The notes: generated from the sequence alone by a model not told the origin. A stretch of 64,000 nt of DNA from Micromonospora profundi (GCF_011927785.1 NZ_JAATJK010000001.1:6450501-6514500); one strand, 5' to 3'. Shown: positions 8,731 to 20,346, counted from the stretch's first letter. Program-made: numbers and translations.

Positions 8731-8857
8731 GCGGGAGGGCATTTCGCCGGAGACTTTTGAAGTTCTTGCGACCCAACGCCGGAGGCGTTGTGCGAGTGTC
8801 CCTCCCGACCACGTCCGATCGGGCCACCGGATTAATTCGGTGGCCCGATCGCTTTTC
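8731..8857 (+). ncRNA. Candidate structured small RNA or orphan riboswitch
   Basis: The transcript predicted from the promoter at 8695-8723 has no ORF of note and folds well by eye. An outer stem pairs GGGAGGG (8733-8739) with CCCTCCC (8800-8806). Inside are a short hairpin (8752-8764) and a long one (8765-8796) whose two helices, 6 and 7 bp, flank a three-base ACC bulge. It ends in a strong intrinsic terminator (8816-8856). The following acetyltransferase starts only about 20 bases after the terminator. The element could therefore be a free small RNA or a terminating riboswitch for that gene. It does not match tRNA, 6C or SRP RNA as I know them. Confidence 0.55.
8816..8856 (+). terminator. 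Intrinsic terminator of the structured RNA
   Basis: A perfect 14-bp stem (8816-8829 with 8838-8851) with an 8-base loop is followed by CTTTTC. It lies upstream of the acetyltransferase gene, not after one, which is why it suggests a separate RNA or an attenuator. Confidence 0.8.
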
Positions 8858-8877
8858 CCGGTGACAGGCTCGCCGGC

Positions 8878-9897
8878 ATGAGCATCACGATCGCGTCCTT
8901 CGACGGCGCCGACCGGGCCGCTGTCGACGAGGCGTACCGGATCGGCGCGGCCGCCAACGACGTCGACATGCCGGACTTCCCGCCGTTCTGCCGGCGTCGC
9001 TTCGACGCGCTGTTCCACACGCCGATGCCCGGCACCGAGTCGCTCTGGGCGCTGGCCCGGCTGGACGGCGTACCGGCCGGCTACCTGCAACTGGACCTGC
9101 CCCAGCTCGACAACACCGACAACGCGACAGTCGAGCTGACGGTGCATCCCGAGCTGCGGCGTCGCGGCGTCGGCCGGGCACTGCACGAGTACGGGGTACG
9201 CCTGCTGCGCGAGCACGGACGCAAGCGGGTGGTCGGGATGACCGTCTCCACGATGCCCGACGGGCCGCCCCGATCAGTGGCGGGTGACGCGTTCGCCGCC
9301 ACGATAGGAGCCCAGGCCGCGCTTGTCGACGTGCGTCGCCGACTCGACATCGACAGCATCGACCGGGTCGCGCTGCGCGCTGCGCTCGCCGAGGCCCACA
9401 CCATGGCCGAGGGCTATCAGTCCGTCACCTGGCAGGGTGCGACCCCGACGGAGTACCTGGCGGACATCGCCTATCTGGACGGCCGACTGCTCATCGACGC
9501 GCCAATGGGCGACGTGCAGTGGGAGCCGGAGCAGGTCGACGCCGAACGCATCCGGGGCACCGACCGGGCGTTGGAGGCCAGGGGCCGGCGGCGCTACCAC
9601 CTCGGGATGCGACACGAGGCGTCCGGTCGGCTTGTCGCCTGGACCCTGCTCGACGTGGGCGCCAGCGCAGACTGGCACGCCTTCCAGCAGATCACCATCG
9701 TCGACCCCGCTCACCGTGGGCACCGGCTCGGTCTGCTCGCCAAGATCGAAAATCTGCATCACCTGCTCACCCACGAGCCGGCGGTACGCGTCGTCGACAC
9801 CTTCAACGCGGCAAGCAACAGTTACATGGTGGCGATCAACGAGCGGCTCGGCTTCCGCCCGGTGGACTCCTGGAACAACTGGCAGCTCACCCTCTGA
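8878..9897 (+). CDS. GNAT acetyltransferase, tandem-domain
   Basis: This 339-residue protein has two GNAT folds. The N-terminal one contains the acetyl-CoA loop RRRGVGRAL (about 100-108). The C-terminal one has a PAHRGHRLG loop and a closing ASNSYMVAINERLGF segment. The tandem arrangement recalls mycothiol synthase-like and other actinobacterial double-GNAT proteins, but a dedicated mshD is present at 43.4 kb, so the acceptor here is unknown. No clear ribosome site precedes ATG 8878. It may be read from the promoter at 8695 when the terminator is bypassed. Confidence 0.85.
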   Translation: MSITIASFDGADRAAVDEAYRIGAAANDVDMPDFPPFCRRRFDALFHTPMPGTESLWALARLDGVPAGYLQLDLPQLDNTDNATVELTVHPELRRRGVGRALHEYGVRLLREHGRKRVVGMTVSTMPDGPPRSVAGDAFAATIGAQAALVDVRRRLDIDSIDRVALRAALAEAHTMAEGYQSVTWQGATPTEYLADIAYLDGRLLIDAPMGDVQWEPEQVDAERIRGTDRALEARGRRRYHLGMRHEASGRLVAWTLLDVGASADWHAFQQITIVDPAHRGHRLGLLAKIENLHHLLTHEPAVRVVDTFNAASNSYMVAINERLGFRPVDSWNNWQLTL

Positions 9898-9947
9898 CGG
9901 GCGATCGGCGCTACTGCTCGCGCGGGGTCCTCAGGCATGATGGCGGC

Positions 9948-11621
9948 ATGACGGAGACCCCGCATCCCCTGTACGACAGGCACGCCGACACCCTCAACCG
10001 TGCGCTGACCGCGATCACGGAGCGGGGCTACTGGTCCGCGTACCCAGAATCCCCAAGCCCCCGGGTGTACGGCGAGACCGCCGCCGCCGACGGCAAGGCC
10101 GCCTTCGAGGCGTACCTCGGTGGGGACTTCCCCCTCGACCAGCCCGGCACGGGCCGGCGGATCGCCACCGAGGCGAGCCCGTTCGGTGTGGAGTTGGCCG
10201 TGCGCTACCCGCACGCCGGCACCGACGAGCTGATCAGGGCTGCCTCGACGGCGCTGCCGGCCTGGCGTGACGCCGGCCCGCAGGCCCGGGTGGGCGTCTG
10301 CCTGGAGATCCTCGACCGGTTGCACAAGCACATCTTCGAGCTTGCCAACGCTGTGCAGTTCACCAGCGGGCAGGCGTTCGTGATGGCCTTCCAGGCCGGC
10401 GGCGCGCACGCGCTGGACCGGGCGCTGGAGTCGCTGGCGTACGCGTACGCCGAGATGACCCGGCACCCGCAGACGGCCGGTTGGGAGAAGCCCGCGGGCA
10501 AGGGCGACCCGCTGCGGATGACGAAGACCTTCCACGTGGTGCCCCGTGGAGTGGCGCTGGTGATCGGCTGCAACACCTTCCCGACGTGGAACTCGTACCC
10601 CGGGCTGTTCGCCTCGCTCGTCACCGGCAACCCGGTGATCGTCAAGCCGCACCCGCGCGCGGTGCTGCCCCTGGCCGTCACAGTGAAGTACGCCCGGGAG
10701 GTGCTCGCCGAGGCCGGCTTCGACCCGAACCTGATCCTGCTGGCCGCCGAGGCGCCCGGCGAAAAGCTAGCCAGCGACCTGGCCCTGCACCGGTCCATGA
10801 AGATCGTCGACTTCACCGGGTCCACTGAGTACGGCGACTGGCTGGAGACGCACGCCCGGCAGGCGTCGGTCTACACCGAGAAGGCCGGGCTGAACACGGT
10901 GGTGATCGACTCCACCGACGACTTCGCCGGCATGTGCCGCAACCTCGGCTTCACGCTGACCCTCTACAGCGGCCAGATGTGCACCACCTCGCAGAACATC
11001 CTCATCCCGGCCGGTGGCATCGAGACCGACCAGGGCCACAAGAGCTTCGACGAGGTGGCCGGCGGCATCGCCGCGGCGGTCGGCAAGCTCACCGCCGACC
11101 CGGCGCGGGGCGTCGAGCTGACCGGCGCCATCGTCAACGACGGCGTGCTGGAGCGGCTGGCCGAGGTGACAAAGGTCGGCGAGCCCATCCTGGAGTCGCG
11201 GGCCGTCGCGCACCCGTCGTACGCCGACGCCGTGGTGCGTACCCCGACGATCGTGAAGCTGGCCGCGGACGACGCGGACACCTACGGCCGGGAGTGGTTC
11301 GGGCCCATCTCGTTCGCCATCGCGACCGACTCCACGGCGCACAGCCTGGAGCTGATGCGCCGGACCGTCGGCGAGAAGGGCGCGCTCACGGCGGCGGTCT
11401 ACTCGACCGACGAAGCAGTGCTGGACGCCGCCGAGGCGGTGGCCGTCGACGTCGGGGTGCACCTGTCCTGCAACCTGACCGGTGGGGTTTTCGTGAACCA
11501 GTCCGCGGCGTTCTCCGACTTCCACGGCAGCGGGGCGAACGCGGCGGCCAACTCGGCGCTGACCGACGGGGCTTATGTCGCCAACCGGTTCCGGGTGGTG
11601 CAGTCGCGGCGTCACGTCTGA
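9948..11621 (+). CDS. paaN: Phenylacetate degradation aldehyde dehydrogenase-like protein PaaN
   Basis: This 557-residue protein is of the PaaN (aldehyde dehydrogenase superfamily) type. It has the N-terminal DRHADTLNRAL region, cofactor-site segments IGCNTFPTWNS and KPHPRAVLPLA, the FTGSTEYG loop, and catalytic Cys345 in SGQMCTTSQ. PaaN homologues are proposed to oxidise ring-cleavage semialdehyde or related intermediates in phenylacetate and benzoate-type degradation. No paaABCDE genes accompany it, so its pathway here is open. ATG 9948 matches the family N-terminus; upstream in-frame sequence belongs to the shadow of the preceding gene. A long hairpin follows it. Confidence 0.88.
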   Translation: MTETPHPLYDRHADTLNRALTAITERGYWSAYPESPSPRVYGETAAADGKAAFEAYLGGDFPLDQPGTGRRIATEASPFGVELAVRYPHAGTDELIRAASTALPAWRDAGPQARVGVCLEILDRLHKHIFELANAVQFTSGQAFVMAFQAGGAHALDRALESLAYAYAEMTRHPQTAGWEKPAGKGDPLRMTKTFHVVPRGVALVIGCNTFPTWNSYPGLFASLVTGNPVIVKPHPRAVLPLAVTVKYAREVLAEAGFDPNLILLAAEAPGEKLASDLALHRSMKIVDFTGSTEYGDWLETHARQASVYTEKAGLNTVVIDSTDDFAGMCRNLGFTLTLYSGQMCTTSQNILIPAGGIETDQGHKSFDEVAGGIAAAVGKLTADPARGVELTGAIVNDGVLERLAEVTKVGEPILESRAVAHPSYADAVVRTPTIVKLAADDADTYGREWFGPISFAIATDSTAHSLELMRRTVGEKGALTAAVYSTDEAVLDAAEAVAVDVGVHLSCNLTGGVFVNQSAAFSDFHGSGANAAANSALTDGAYVANRFRVVQSRRHV

Positions 11622-11636
11622 TTGTGGTTGCGGTTG

Positions 11637-11712
11637 GGGTTTCCGGGGCAGCCCGACCCGCTCCGGGCGGTCAGGCTTGATCCCTGCGCGGGTCGGGCTG
11701 CCCCGGAAACCC
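11637..11712. terminator. 25-bp perfect inverted repeat between convergent genes
   Basis: Arms 11637-11661 and 11688-11712 are perfectly complementary over 25 bases, with a 26-base loop and a TTT after the right arm. It sits between paaN and the convergent acetyltransferase, so it can stop transcription from both sides. Its length exceeds that of a usual terminator and it could also be a dispersed repeat. Confidence 0.65.
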
Positions 11713-11782
11713 TTTGTGGGCACGCTTGTCGAAGCCTGCGGGCTTGGGGTGGATCAGATCAGCACGCGGTTTTGCAGTGGGA

Positions 11783-12313
11783 TCAGGCGGGGCGGCGCAT
11801 CTGTAGTTCGGTCAGGGCCGGGATCGTGGGGTGGGGCACGCGTACCCCGGTGTCCTTGAAGCCCAGCCGCTGATAGGCGCGACAGGCACGGTCGTTGCCG
11901 ACCACCACCTCAAGCATCAACTCCGGCCGGCCGCAGGCCAGCGACCAGGCCGCCACCTCGTCGATCAGATCACCGAGCAGGCCGCTGCCCCGCCAGGTCG
12001 GCGTGACATAGACCGCGTAGATCACTGTCAGGTCGGCCTCGCGCGGCGCCACAGTGCCACCGGCGTGCCCGACCAGCCGACCTCCGGGATCGGCGACGAA
12101 CTGCGCGGTGTCGGACCCGATCGAGGTGTACGCGATCCGGGCCGCGTACTCGGCGTGCGGCCGGGCCGCCGCTTCCGCCAGGGTCTCCAGGAAGGCCAAC
12201 GGCGCGTCGGCGAGCATCTCCAGGCGCAGGGCCCGCATCCGGCCGGCATCCTCCGGCCGGACCCGACGGATCTTCGCCTGTCGAACGGCGGCCGAGTCGG
12301 TGTCGGTGGTCAT
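11783..12313 (-). CDS. GNAT family N-acetyltransferase
   Basis: This single-domain 176-residue GNAT has an N-terminal IRRVRPEDAGRMRALRLEML segment, a VYVTPTWRGSGLLGDLI acetyl-CoA loop (motif A) and a C-terminal VGNDRACRAYQRLGF motif B. This form (R-L-E-L substrate side, about 170 residues) is common among actinobacterial acetyltransferases that act on small molecules or protein N-termini. The substrate cannot be told. It is monocistronic and convergent with paaN across the 25-bp inverted repeat. Confidence 0.85.
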   Translation of the reverse strand: MTTDTDSAAVRQAKIRRVRPEDAGRMRALRLEMLADAPLAFLETLAEAAARPHAEYAARIAYTSIGSDTAQFVADPGGRLVGHAGGTVAPREADLTVIYAVYVTPTWRGSGLLGDLIDEVAAWSLACGRPELMLEVVVGNDRACRAYQRLGFKDTGVRVPHPTIPALTELQMRRPA

Positions 12314-12672
12314 GTCTGCATGCCTACCACAGGGGCAGAAGCCGTTTTCCGGACCGCGCCTGACCCGTTCCCACCCGGATCCTCGGCAGGCCCACGCGCA
12401 TCCCGCGGTGGTTGATCAGGGCCGGCAGCGGCCACCTGCGCAACGACGGGCGTAAATCAAGCGGGGGTTGTCGCCACCGTCAGGCGTGCTGAGGGAAGGG
12501 TCAGGAATATGCCCGATTTGTGGTCGTGCGCGGCCGTCACTCCTCGTGTAGCGTGCGATTTCGGTCACCCCCTTCAGCGGCCGTCGTCGATCGCTGAAGC
12601 GGTGGGCCGGAGGCGTCCGGCCCTGCCGTGCGCCGGGGCCAGGCAACGCCGCGCAGAGTGAGGAAGTGCACC
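12314..12672 (+). promoter_or_regulatory. Promoter and long leader region of the cold-shock gene
   Basis: These 359 bases hold no supported gene. A TAGCGT -10 candidate at 12549-12554 would give a leader of roughly 110 bases. The leader can fold, for example TTCAGCG (12573-12579) with CGCTGAA (12592-12598). Long structured leaders are usual for cold-shock genes, where they change fold with temperature. The rest, 12314-12540, shows nothing I can name. Confidence 0.4.
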
Positions 12673-12876
12673 GTGGCACAGGGCACCGTGAAGTGGTTCA
12701 ACGCCGAAAAGGGCTACGGCTTCATTGCCGTCGACGGCGGTCAGGACGTGTTCGTCCACTTCTCCGCGATCGAGATGGACGGCTACAAGGCGCTGGACGA
12801 CGGTCAGCGGGTGGAGTTCGAGATCGCCCAGGGTCAGAAGGGTCCGCAGGCCGAGCACGTGCGCGTCGTCGCCTGA
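12673..12876 (+). CDS. cspA: Cold-shock domain protein (CspA family)
   Basis: This 67-residue single cold-shock domain binds single-stranded RNA or DNA and acts as an RNA chaperone. It carries RNP1 KGYGFI (13-18) and RNP2 VFVHF (26-30), and its length is exactly that of the family. Translation starts at GTG 12673, which gives the family N-terminus (V)[16 protein letters not shown] lies 7 bases before it. Earlier in-frame ATG codons would add an unrelated basic tail. It is monocistronic with a long leader, typical of constitutive or stress-induced actinobacterial csp genes. Confidence 0.93.
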   Translation: MAQGTVKWFNAEKGYGFIAVDGGQDVFVHFSAIEMDGYKALDDGQRVEFEIAQGQKGPQAEHVRVVA

Positions 12877-12947
12877 GCGCAGCCCCGCACCCATCCGCCC
12901 GGCCGGGCGCTGAATCATGCCCGGTCGTCGGCGGGTCGGGGCTGCGC
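12877..12947 (+). terminator. Possible long-loop terminator after the cold-shock gene
   Basis: GCGCAGCCCCG (12877-12887) is complementary to 12937-12947 over 11 bases, with a 49-base loop and no T run. It is only a weak candidate. Confidence 0.3.
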
Positions 12948-13004
12948 CGACGAAGCCCACCCTGGAAGATCGTGAACCGTTCCAGCCAATGCTGAGGAGG
13001 GTTC

Positions 13005-16176
<3,172 letters not shown>

Positions 16177-16192
16177 GTCCAGTCCCGACACC

Positions 16193-16228
16193 GAACGGGG
16201 TGGGCCGCTGACGCGGTCCGCCCCGTTC
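16193..16228 (+). terminator. groEL intrinsic terminator
   Basis: A 14-bp stem (16193-16206 with 16215-16228, two G-T pairs) closes an 8-base loop and is followed by GTCGTTTGG, 17 bases after the groEL stop. The convergent small gene on the other strand ends just beyond it. Confidence 0.75.
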
Positions 16229-16246
16229 GTCGTTTGGCCCTTGTCG

Positions 16247-16486
16247 TCAGGTGGGCAGTGGCCGCTGGTTGCGCCGCTTCTTCGCCTGGTCGTACGGCGG
16301 AGGCAGCTGGATCGGCGCGTCCACCATCTCGTGCGACTCCGCCGCCGGGTCGTCGGTGGCCATCTCGGCCAGTTGTTCGGCGTCGCCGTAGTCGAGCCTG
16401 TCGAACGGCAGTTGGCCGGGCAGTTCGGCGACAGGCTTCCAGGTGATCGGCGGGCCGTCCTCGGTCTGGTCATCATCCGTGGTCAT
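16247..16486 (-). CDS. Small acidic protein of unknown function
   Basis: This 79-residue, acidic, proline-rich protein has a central PGQLPFDRLDYGDAEQLAEM segment and a basic KKRRNQR tail. No known domain is evident. A strong GAGGAGG ribosome site precedes ATG 16486, and codon third positions are GC-rich, supporting a real gene. It is convergent with groEL. Probably a lineage-specific conserved protein. Confidence 0.6.
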   Translation of the reverse strand: MTTDDDQTEDGPPITWKPVAELPGQLPFDRLDYGDAEQLAEMATDDPAAESHEMVDAPIQLPPPYDQAKKRRNQRPLPT

Positions 16487-16499
16487 GGCTGCCTCCTCT

Positions 16500-16550
16500 T
16501 ACCGAAACGGTAGGGGGTGTCGATCACCGATGCGGGCGAATCGCGTTATA
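16500..16550 (-). promoter_or_regulatory. Promoter and inverted-repeat site of the small acidic gene
   Basis: On the minus strand a TATAAC -10 candidate lies at 16545-16550 in an unusually AT-rich patch (16545-16562). Nearer the gene, TACCGAAACGGTA (16500-16512) is an inverted repeat just upstream of the ribosome site and may be an operator. Confidence 0.4.
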
Positions 16551-16573
16551 TGGATCTATATCCTGTTCGCCCT

Positions 16574-17512
16574 TTAACCGACATCGAGTGTCCGCCGGTA
16601 CAGGAAGAAGACCCGCTCGATCCGGGCACCCGCGCTGCCCGAGTAGAACGGCACCGGCCCCACCCAGCCGATCTGCGCCCGGTCCAGCCCTGCCGCCCGC
16701 TGGTCACGCAGGCAACGCCGCAGCAGCACCCCGCCGATGCCCGAACCCGCAGCAGCCGGCGCGGTGCCCATCGGCCCGAACCAACTCGGACGGGACGACC
16801 CGTACGCGGCGAAACCGAGCACCTCGCCGTCCCGCTCCGCAATGTGGCAACCGGCGCCCTCGCGACCCACCGACCCTGCCAACTCGCCGTCCCACGTGCC
16901 GCCGAAGGTGGACCGGGCGAACTCGGTCAGCGCCGGCAGGTCCGCCGGCTCCGCCCGGCGTACGGTGACGCCCTGCTCGGCAAGCCGCCGCTCCGCCGCC
17001 TCGGTGGACCGCAGTGCCGGCGAACCGTCGTACGACAGGTCGGCCGTCATGTTCCAGGCGGTCCGGTCCTGCCGGTAGCCCAGCGCGAGGGCGGCACAGA
17101 TCGCCGGCGTGTAGCGGACGTCGATGCCCGGCCACGCGTAGTACGGCGGGTTGCCGGCAAGCAGCACCTCGGTCGCGCCGCGTTCGGCGAGCACCCGCTC
17201 GGCCCGCCTCAGGAGCGCGCGACCGACACCTCGGCGACGCTGCTCCGGCAGCACGGCCACCAGGTCGACGTGCCCGAGGGACGGGTCGCTCGACGACACC
17301 GAGCAGAGCAGCACGCCGACCAGGTCAGCACCCTGGTACGCGCCCAGCCCGACCACCGGCCGGCCGGCTGTGGCGGCCCGGGGCCACAGCACGTCCACGA
17401 TGGCTGCCGCCTCGGTGGCGTCCTCCGCCAGGTCGAGAGCCTGTGCGCAGAGGCGTACCACGCTGGGAGCCAGGTCGGGAGTCAGCTCGGTGACGACGAT
17501 CTCGGCGGTCAT
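16574..17512 (-). CDS. GNAT acetyltransferase, tandem-domain
   Basis: This 312-residue protein has two GNAT modules. The first carries a complete acetyl-CoA loop PEQRRRGVGRALLRRAE (about 89-105) and an AGNPPYYAWPGID segment. The second (from about 175) has IGGVLLRRCL. The AWPGID tract between domains is seen in a recurring actinobacterial tandem-GNAT family of unknown substrate. Start ATG 17512. It is a single gene, with the promoter probably in the 17513-17540 region. Confidence 0.8.
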   Translation of the reverse strand: MTAEIVVTELTPDLAPSVVRLCAQALDLAEDATEAAAIVDVLWPRAATAGRPVVGLGAYQGADLVGVLLCSVSSSDPSLGHVDLVAVLPEQRRRGVGRALLRRAERVLAERGATEVLLAGNPPYYAWPGIDVRYTPAICAALALGYRQDRTAWNMTADLSYDGSPALRSTEAAERRLAEQGVTVRRAEPADLPALTEFARSTFGGTWDGELAGSVGREGAGCHIAERDGEVLGFAAYGSSRPSWFGPMGTAPAAAGSGIGGVLLRRCLRDQRAAGLDRAQIGWVGPVPFYSGSAGARIERVFFLYRRTLDVG

Positions 17513-17542
17513 GGTGGCCGACCCTAGATCACCGCGCGTCGT

Positions 17543-17598
17543 GCCGCGTTCCCGCCCGCCGCCTTCCCGCCCCGCCCCGCCGCGTTCCCGCCCGCCGC
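17543..17598. repeat. 20-base direct repeat pair
   Basis: The 20 bases at 17543-17562 recur exactly at 17579-17598, 36 bases apart, within a C-rich tract. The pair abuts the palindromic element at 17599 and may have arisen by slippage. Confidence 0.6.
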
Positions 17599-17651
17599 GT
17601 TAGGAAGGGCCCCTTCCTATACACCAGGCGTTAATAAGGTGCCCTTCCTTA
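17599..17651. repeat. GGAAGGG/CCCTTCC palindromic repeat element
   Basis: TAGGAAGGG (17601-17609) is followed after one base by its complement (17611-17619), and a further inverted copy, GCCCTTCCTTA, lies at 17641-17651. The right copy runs into the stop codon of the subtilase gene. The sequence is closely related to the element at 36997-37053, so it belongs to a dispersed family. It may serve as a terminator for the convergent side. Confidence 0.7.
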
Positions 17652-20282
17652 GGGCTGGGCGGCGCGGACAGCAGCGAAGGCATCGACCTGCCCCGCGCCC
17701 GTAACGTTGGCCGCGCCGCCGCAGGCGTCGGCCGGGTTGCCGGAACGGTAGGTCGCCGTCACCGGTGTGGCAGTGTCGCGCAGGATCTGCCGGGTCCGGG
17801 GCAGGTCACCGACCAGCGCCGGGTTCGCCGACCACATGAGCGCGACCACTCCCGCGACCTGCGGGGTCGCCATCGACGTGCCGTCCAGCGCCGCGTAGCC
17901 GCCGCCGGGCATTGCCGACACCACACCCACCCCCGGCGCCACCACATCCGGCTTGCCGTCGCCGCCCGGAACCGGTCCGCGCGAGGAGAACTCGGCCACC
18001 CGCCCCTGCGCGTCGACAGCACCCACGGTCAGCACGCTCGCGTACGGCGCGGGCGGGTCGTCGATCGACGCGCACCACGGGCCGGTGTTGCCAGCTGCGG
18101 CGACCACGAAGATGCCTGCGGCATCGAGCGCCGTGGCGGCCGGCAGCAGCGCAGCCGGGTCGCAGCCTTCGATGGGCGGGCAGCCCCACGAGTTGGTAAG
18201 CACCTGCGGTGCGCGTTCCGGACGGCCGTCGGTGAACGGATCGCCGCCGGCCGGGAAGGGGGCCAGCATGAACTGGAGGCAGTCCAGGTAGTGCCCGGGG
18301 CTACCCAGGTTACGGTCCAGGTTGACGCAGCCGACCCACTGCGCGTCCGGGGCCACCCCGACGCCGGCCCGTCCCACAGCGCTACCGGTCGTGTGGGTGC
18401 CGTGCCCGCCCTTGTCGGTGGGGGTGCGGGTGCCGTTCCACGGGTCGTACCAGGAGTCGTCCCCGCCACGGAACCCGGCTCGCAGCGCCGGATGGCCACC
18501 GTCCACGCCGGAATCGGAGCTGCCCACCACGATGCCCGAGCCGGTCACCCCGAGCTGCGACCAGACCTTGTCGGCGCCGATCTGCCTGATGTTCCACTCC
18601 GGGCCGGTGGGCGCCGGTGCGGTGCCCCGGGTCTGTCCCGCCGGGGCGGGCAGCGGTCGCAGTTGTTGGCTGACCAGTACACGGGCCACCTCGGGCCGCC
18701 GGGCCAGCCAGGCCCGCACGAACGGGCCGCCGTCCACCTCCACGGCGTTCACCAGGTAGTACGAGACGGGGTCGAGTCGTAGCCGGTTGACGTCGCGGCG
18801 CAGGTCGGCCTGGGTCCGCTCGGCGGTGGCCACCAGCCGCCGGTAGACCTCCACCGCCCGCGCGTCCCGCCCGGCCCTCCCAGGCGTGGCGGCCGGCAGG
18901 TCGCTCAGGTCGGCCTGCTCGCGCAGGACCACGAGCAGCCGCTCGCCGTGCAGGCCGGGCTGGCCGGGGCCGACGTCCACGACGACCGCCGTCACCAGCA
19001 GCACCACGGCTGCCACCGCCGCGACCCGGCGGCTCGGGGTGCGTGCCTTCGGCCGGGCGAGCAGCACCGCGTACCCGATGGCGACCAGGACCGCGACGGC
19101 GAGCCCGGCACCAGCGGCGACCGCCACCCAGTACGGAACGTCGCGGGTGCCGACCAGCAGCAGGCTGATCTCTTCCGGGTCGGTGAACGCCCGCGGGCCG
19201 AGCACGGCCAGGCCCACCAGCCACCCGGTCGCGGCCCGACCGGCGCGCGTGGCGTCGGCCGGGTCGGCGGTAGGTCGCCAGGTCGCCGCCCACAGCGCGG
19301 CCAACGCGAAACCCGCAGGTGGCAGGGTCAGCAGGGCGGGCAACTGCGCACCGGACTGACCGACGCCGGCAGCCAGCAGCAGCAACGCCACCCCGGCTAC
19401 CAGCCCACCGACAAGCACCAACCGGGTTGGGCGGGGCGGCCTACCGACAGCGAACGTCGACCAGAACGCAGCGTCGAACAGCGTCGCGGCCAGCACACCC
19501 ACTGCGGCTGCCGCCAGCACGGCGAGCACCGTCTCCAGCAGCCCGCCGAGCGCGCCCAGCCAGACCCACGGCAGCAGCAGCGCCAAGCCGGCGGCGACCG
19601 CGAGCAGCGGCACCGGCCCGGGGCGGCGCGACTCCCGCCGCCGCCCGACCGGCTCCGCGACGCCGCCGACCTCGGGCCGCGCGGTGTGGCTGTCTCCGTG
19701 GGGAGCGGCGTCGGCGACCCCGGGCCGCGCGCTGTGAACGTCGCCGTGGGGAACGGCGTCGGCGACCTCGGGCCGCGTGGCGTCGGCGTCTCCGTGGGGC
19801 GCCGCGACGGCGACGGGGTCGGAATCCCTGGGGTACGCCCGACGGCGCGCCGACCAGCGCACGGCGAACGCGCCGAGCAGCGCCGAGCCGGCAAGCCCGG
19901 CGAGGTACGCCTCGTGGTGCACCGGCGGCACTACCCGCAGCACAGTGAACACCCCACTGGCCAGCGCGGCGACCAGCCAGACCCATCCGGTGGCCCGGAC
20001 CGCGGCAGAGCGGGGCAACACGGTCAACAGCAGGGCGGGTGTGCCCACCAGCACGACGGTTGCCAGACCCAGCACCGGCCAGAGCCAGCCGACCCGGTCC
20101 AGCCCGAAGGCCAGCAGCACCTGGTCGGTGACCCAGCCACCGGCCTGGGTTCCCACGGTGACCGCTACCGTCCAGCAGCCCGCCAGCACGGCCGCGACGA
20201 CCGGCCACGGGCTGGGCCGGGGCGCCGCCCACGGCTGGTAGGGCGGTGGTTGACCAGCGGGTGACGCAGAGCCGACCTGCAT
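17649..20282 (-). CDS. Membrane-embedded subtilisin-like (S8) serine protease
   Basis: This 877-residue protein has an N-terminal half with about ten to twelve hydrophobic helices, interrupted near residues 150-210 by three similar PHGD-rich linker repeats. An S8 protease domain follows from about 555 to the end. Catalytic residues are visible: Asp590 in DSGVD, His627 in GHGTH, an oxyanion Asn in AAAGNTG, and Ser803 in GTSMATP. No prodomain or classical signal peptide is seen, so the multi-span region must position the protease outside the membrane. S8 domains attached to such a large membrane module are unusual. I start at ATG 20282; ATG 20312 is possible but adds a basic tail. Divergent from glpD. 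Substrate unknown. Confidence 0.85.
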   Translation of the reverse strand: MQVGSASPAGQPPPYQPWAAPRPSPWPVVAAVLAGCWTVAVTVGTQAGGWVTDQVLLAFGLDRVGWLWPVLGLATVVLVGTPALLLTVLPRSAAVRATGWVWLVAALASGVFTVLRVVPPVHHEAYLAGLAGSALLGAFAVRWSARRRAYPRDSDPVAVAAPHGDADATRPEVADAVPHGDVHSARPGVADAAPHGDSHTARPEVGGVAEPVGRRRESRRPGPVPLLAVAAGLALLLPWVWLGALGGLLETVLAVLAAAAVGVLAATLFDAAFWSTFAVGRPPRPTRLVLVGGLVAGVALLLLAAGVGQSGAQLPALLTLPPAGFALAALWAATWRPTADPADATRAGRAATGWLVGLAVLGPRAFTDPEEISLLLVGTRDVPYWVAVAAGAGLAVAVLVAIGYAVLLARPKARTPSRRVAAVAAVVLLVTAVVVDVGPGQPGLHGERLLVVLREQADLSDLPAATPGRAGRDARAVEVYRRLVATAERTQADLRRDVNRLRLDPVSYYLVNAVEVDGGPFVRAWLARRPEVARVLVSQQLRPLPAPAGQTRGTAPAPTGPEWNIRQIGADKVWSQLGVTGSGIVVGSSDSGVDGGHPALRAGFRGGDDSWYDPWNGTRTPTDKGGHGTHTTGSAVGRAGVGVAPDAQWVGCVNLDRNLGSPGHYLDCLQFMLAPFPAGGDPFTDGRPERAPQVLTNSWGCPPIEGCDPAALLPAATALDAAGIFVVAAAGNTGPWCASIDDPPAPYASVLTVGAVDAQGRVAEFSSRGPVPGGDGKPDVVAPGVGVVSAMPGGGYAALDGTSMATPQVAGVVALMWSANPALVGDLPRTRQILRDTATPVTATYRSGNPADACGGAANVTGAGQVDAFAAVRAAQP

Positions 20283-20346
20283 GACTCGCACAGTACGGGG
20301 CGAGCGCCGCATGTCGACCGGTGACCACGGCGGTTACGGTGGACGG

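Noticed and set aside
8733..8811. tRNA-like look (GGGAGGG acceptor-like stem ending CCCGACCA)
   Set aside because: No T-loop GTTCRA pattern, no anticodon arm and the wrong arm lengths; better described as an unclassified structured RNA.
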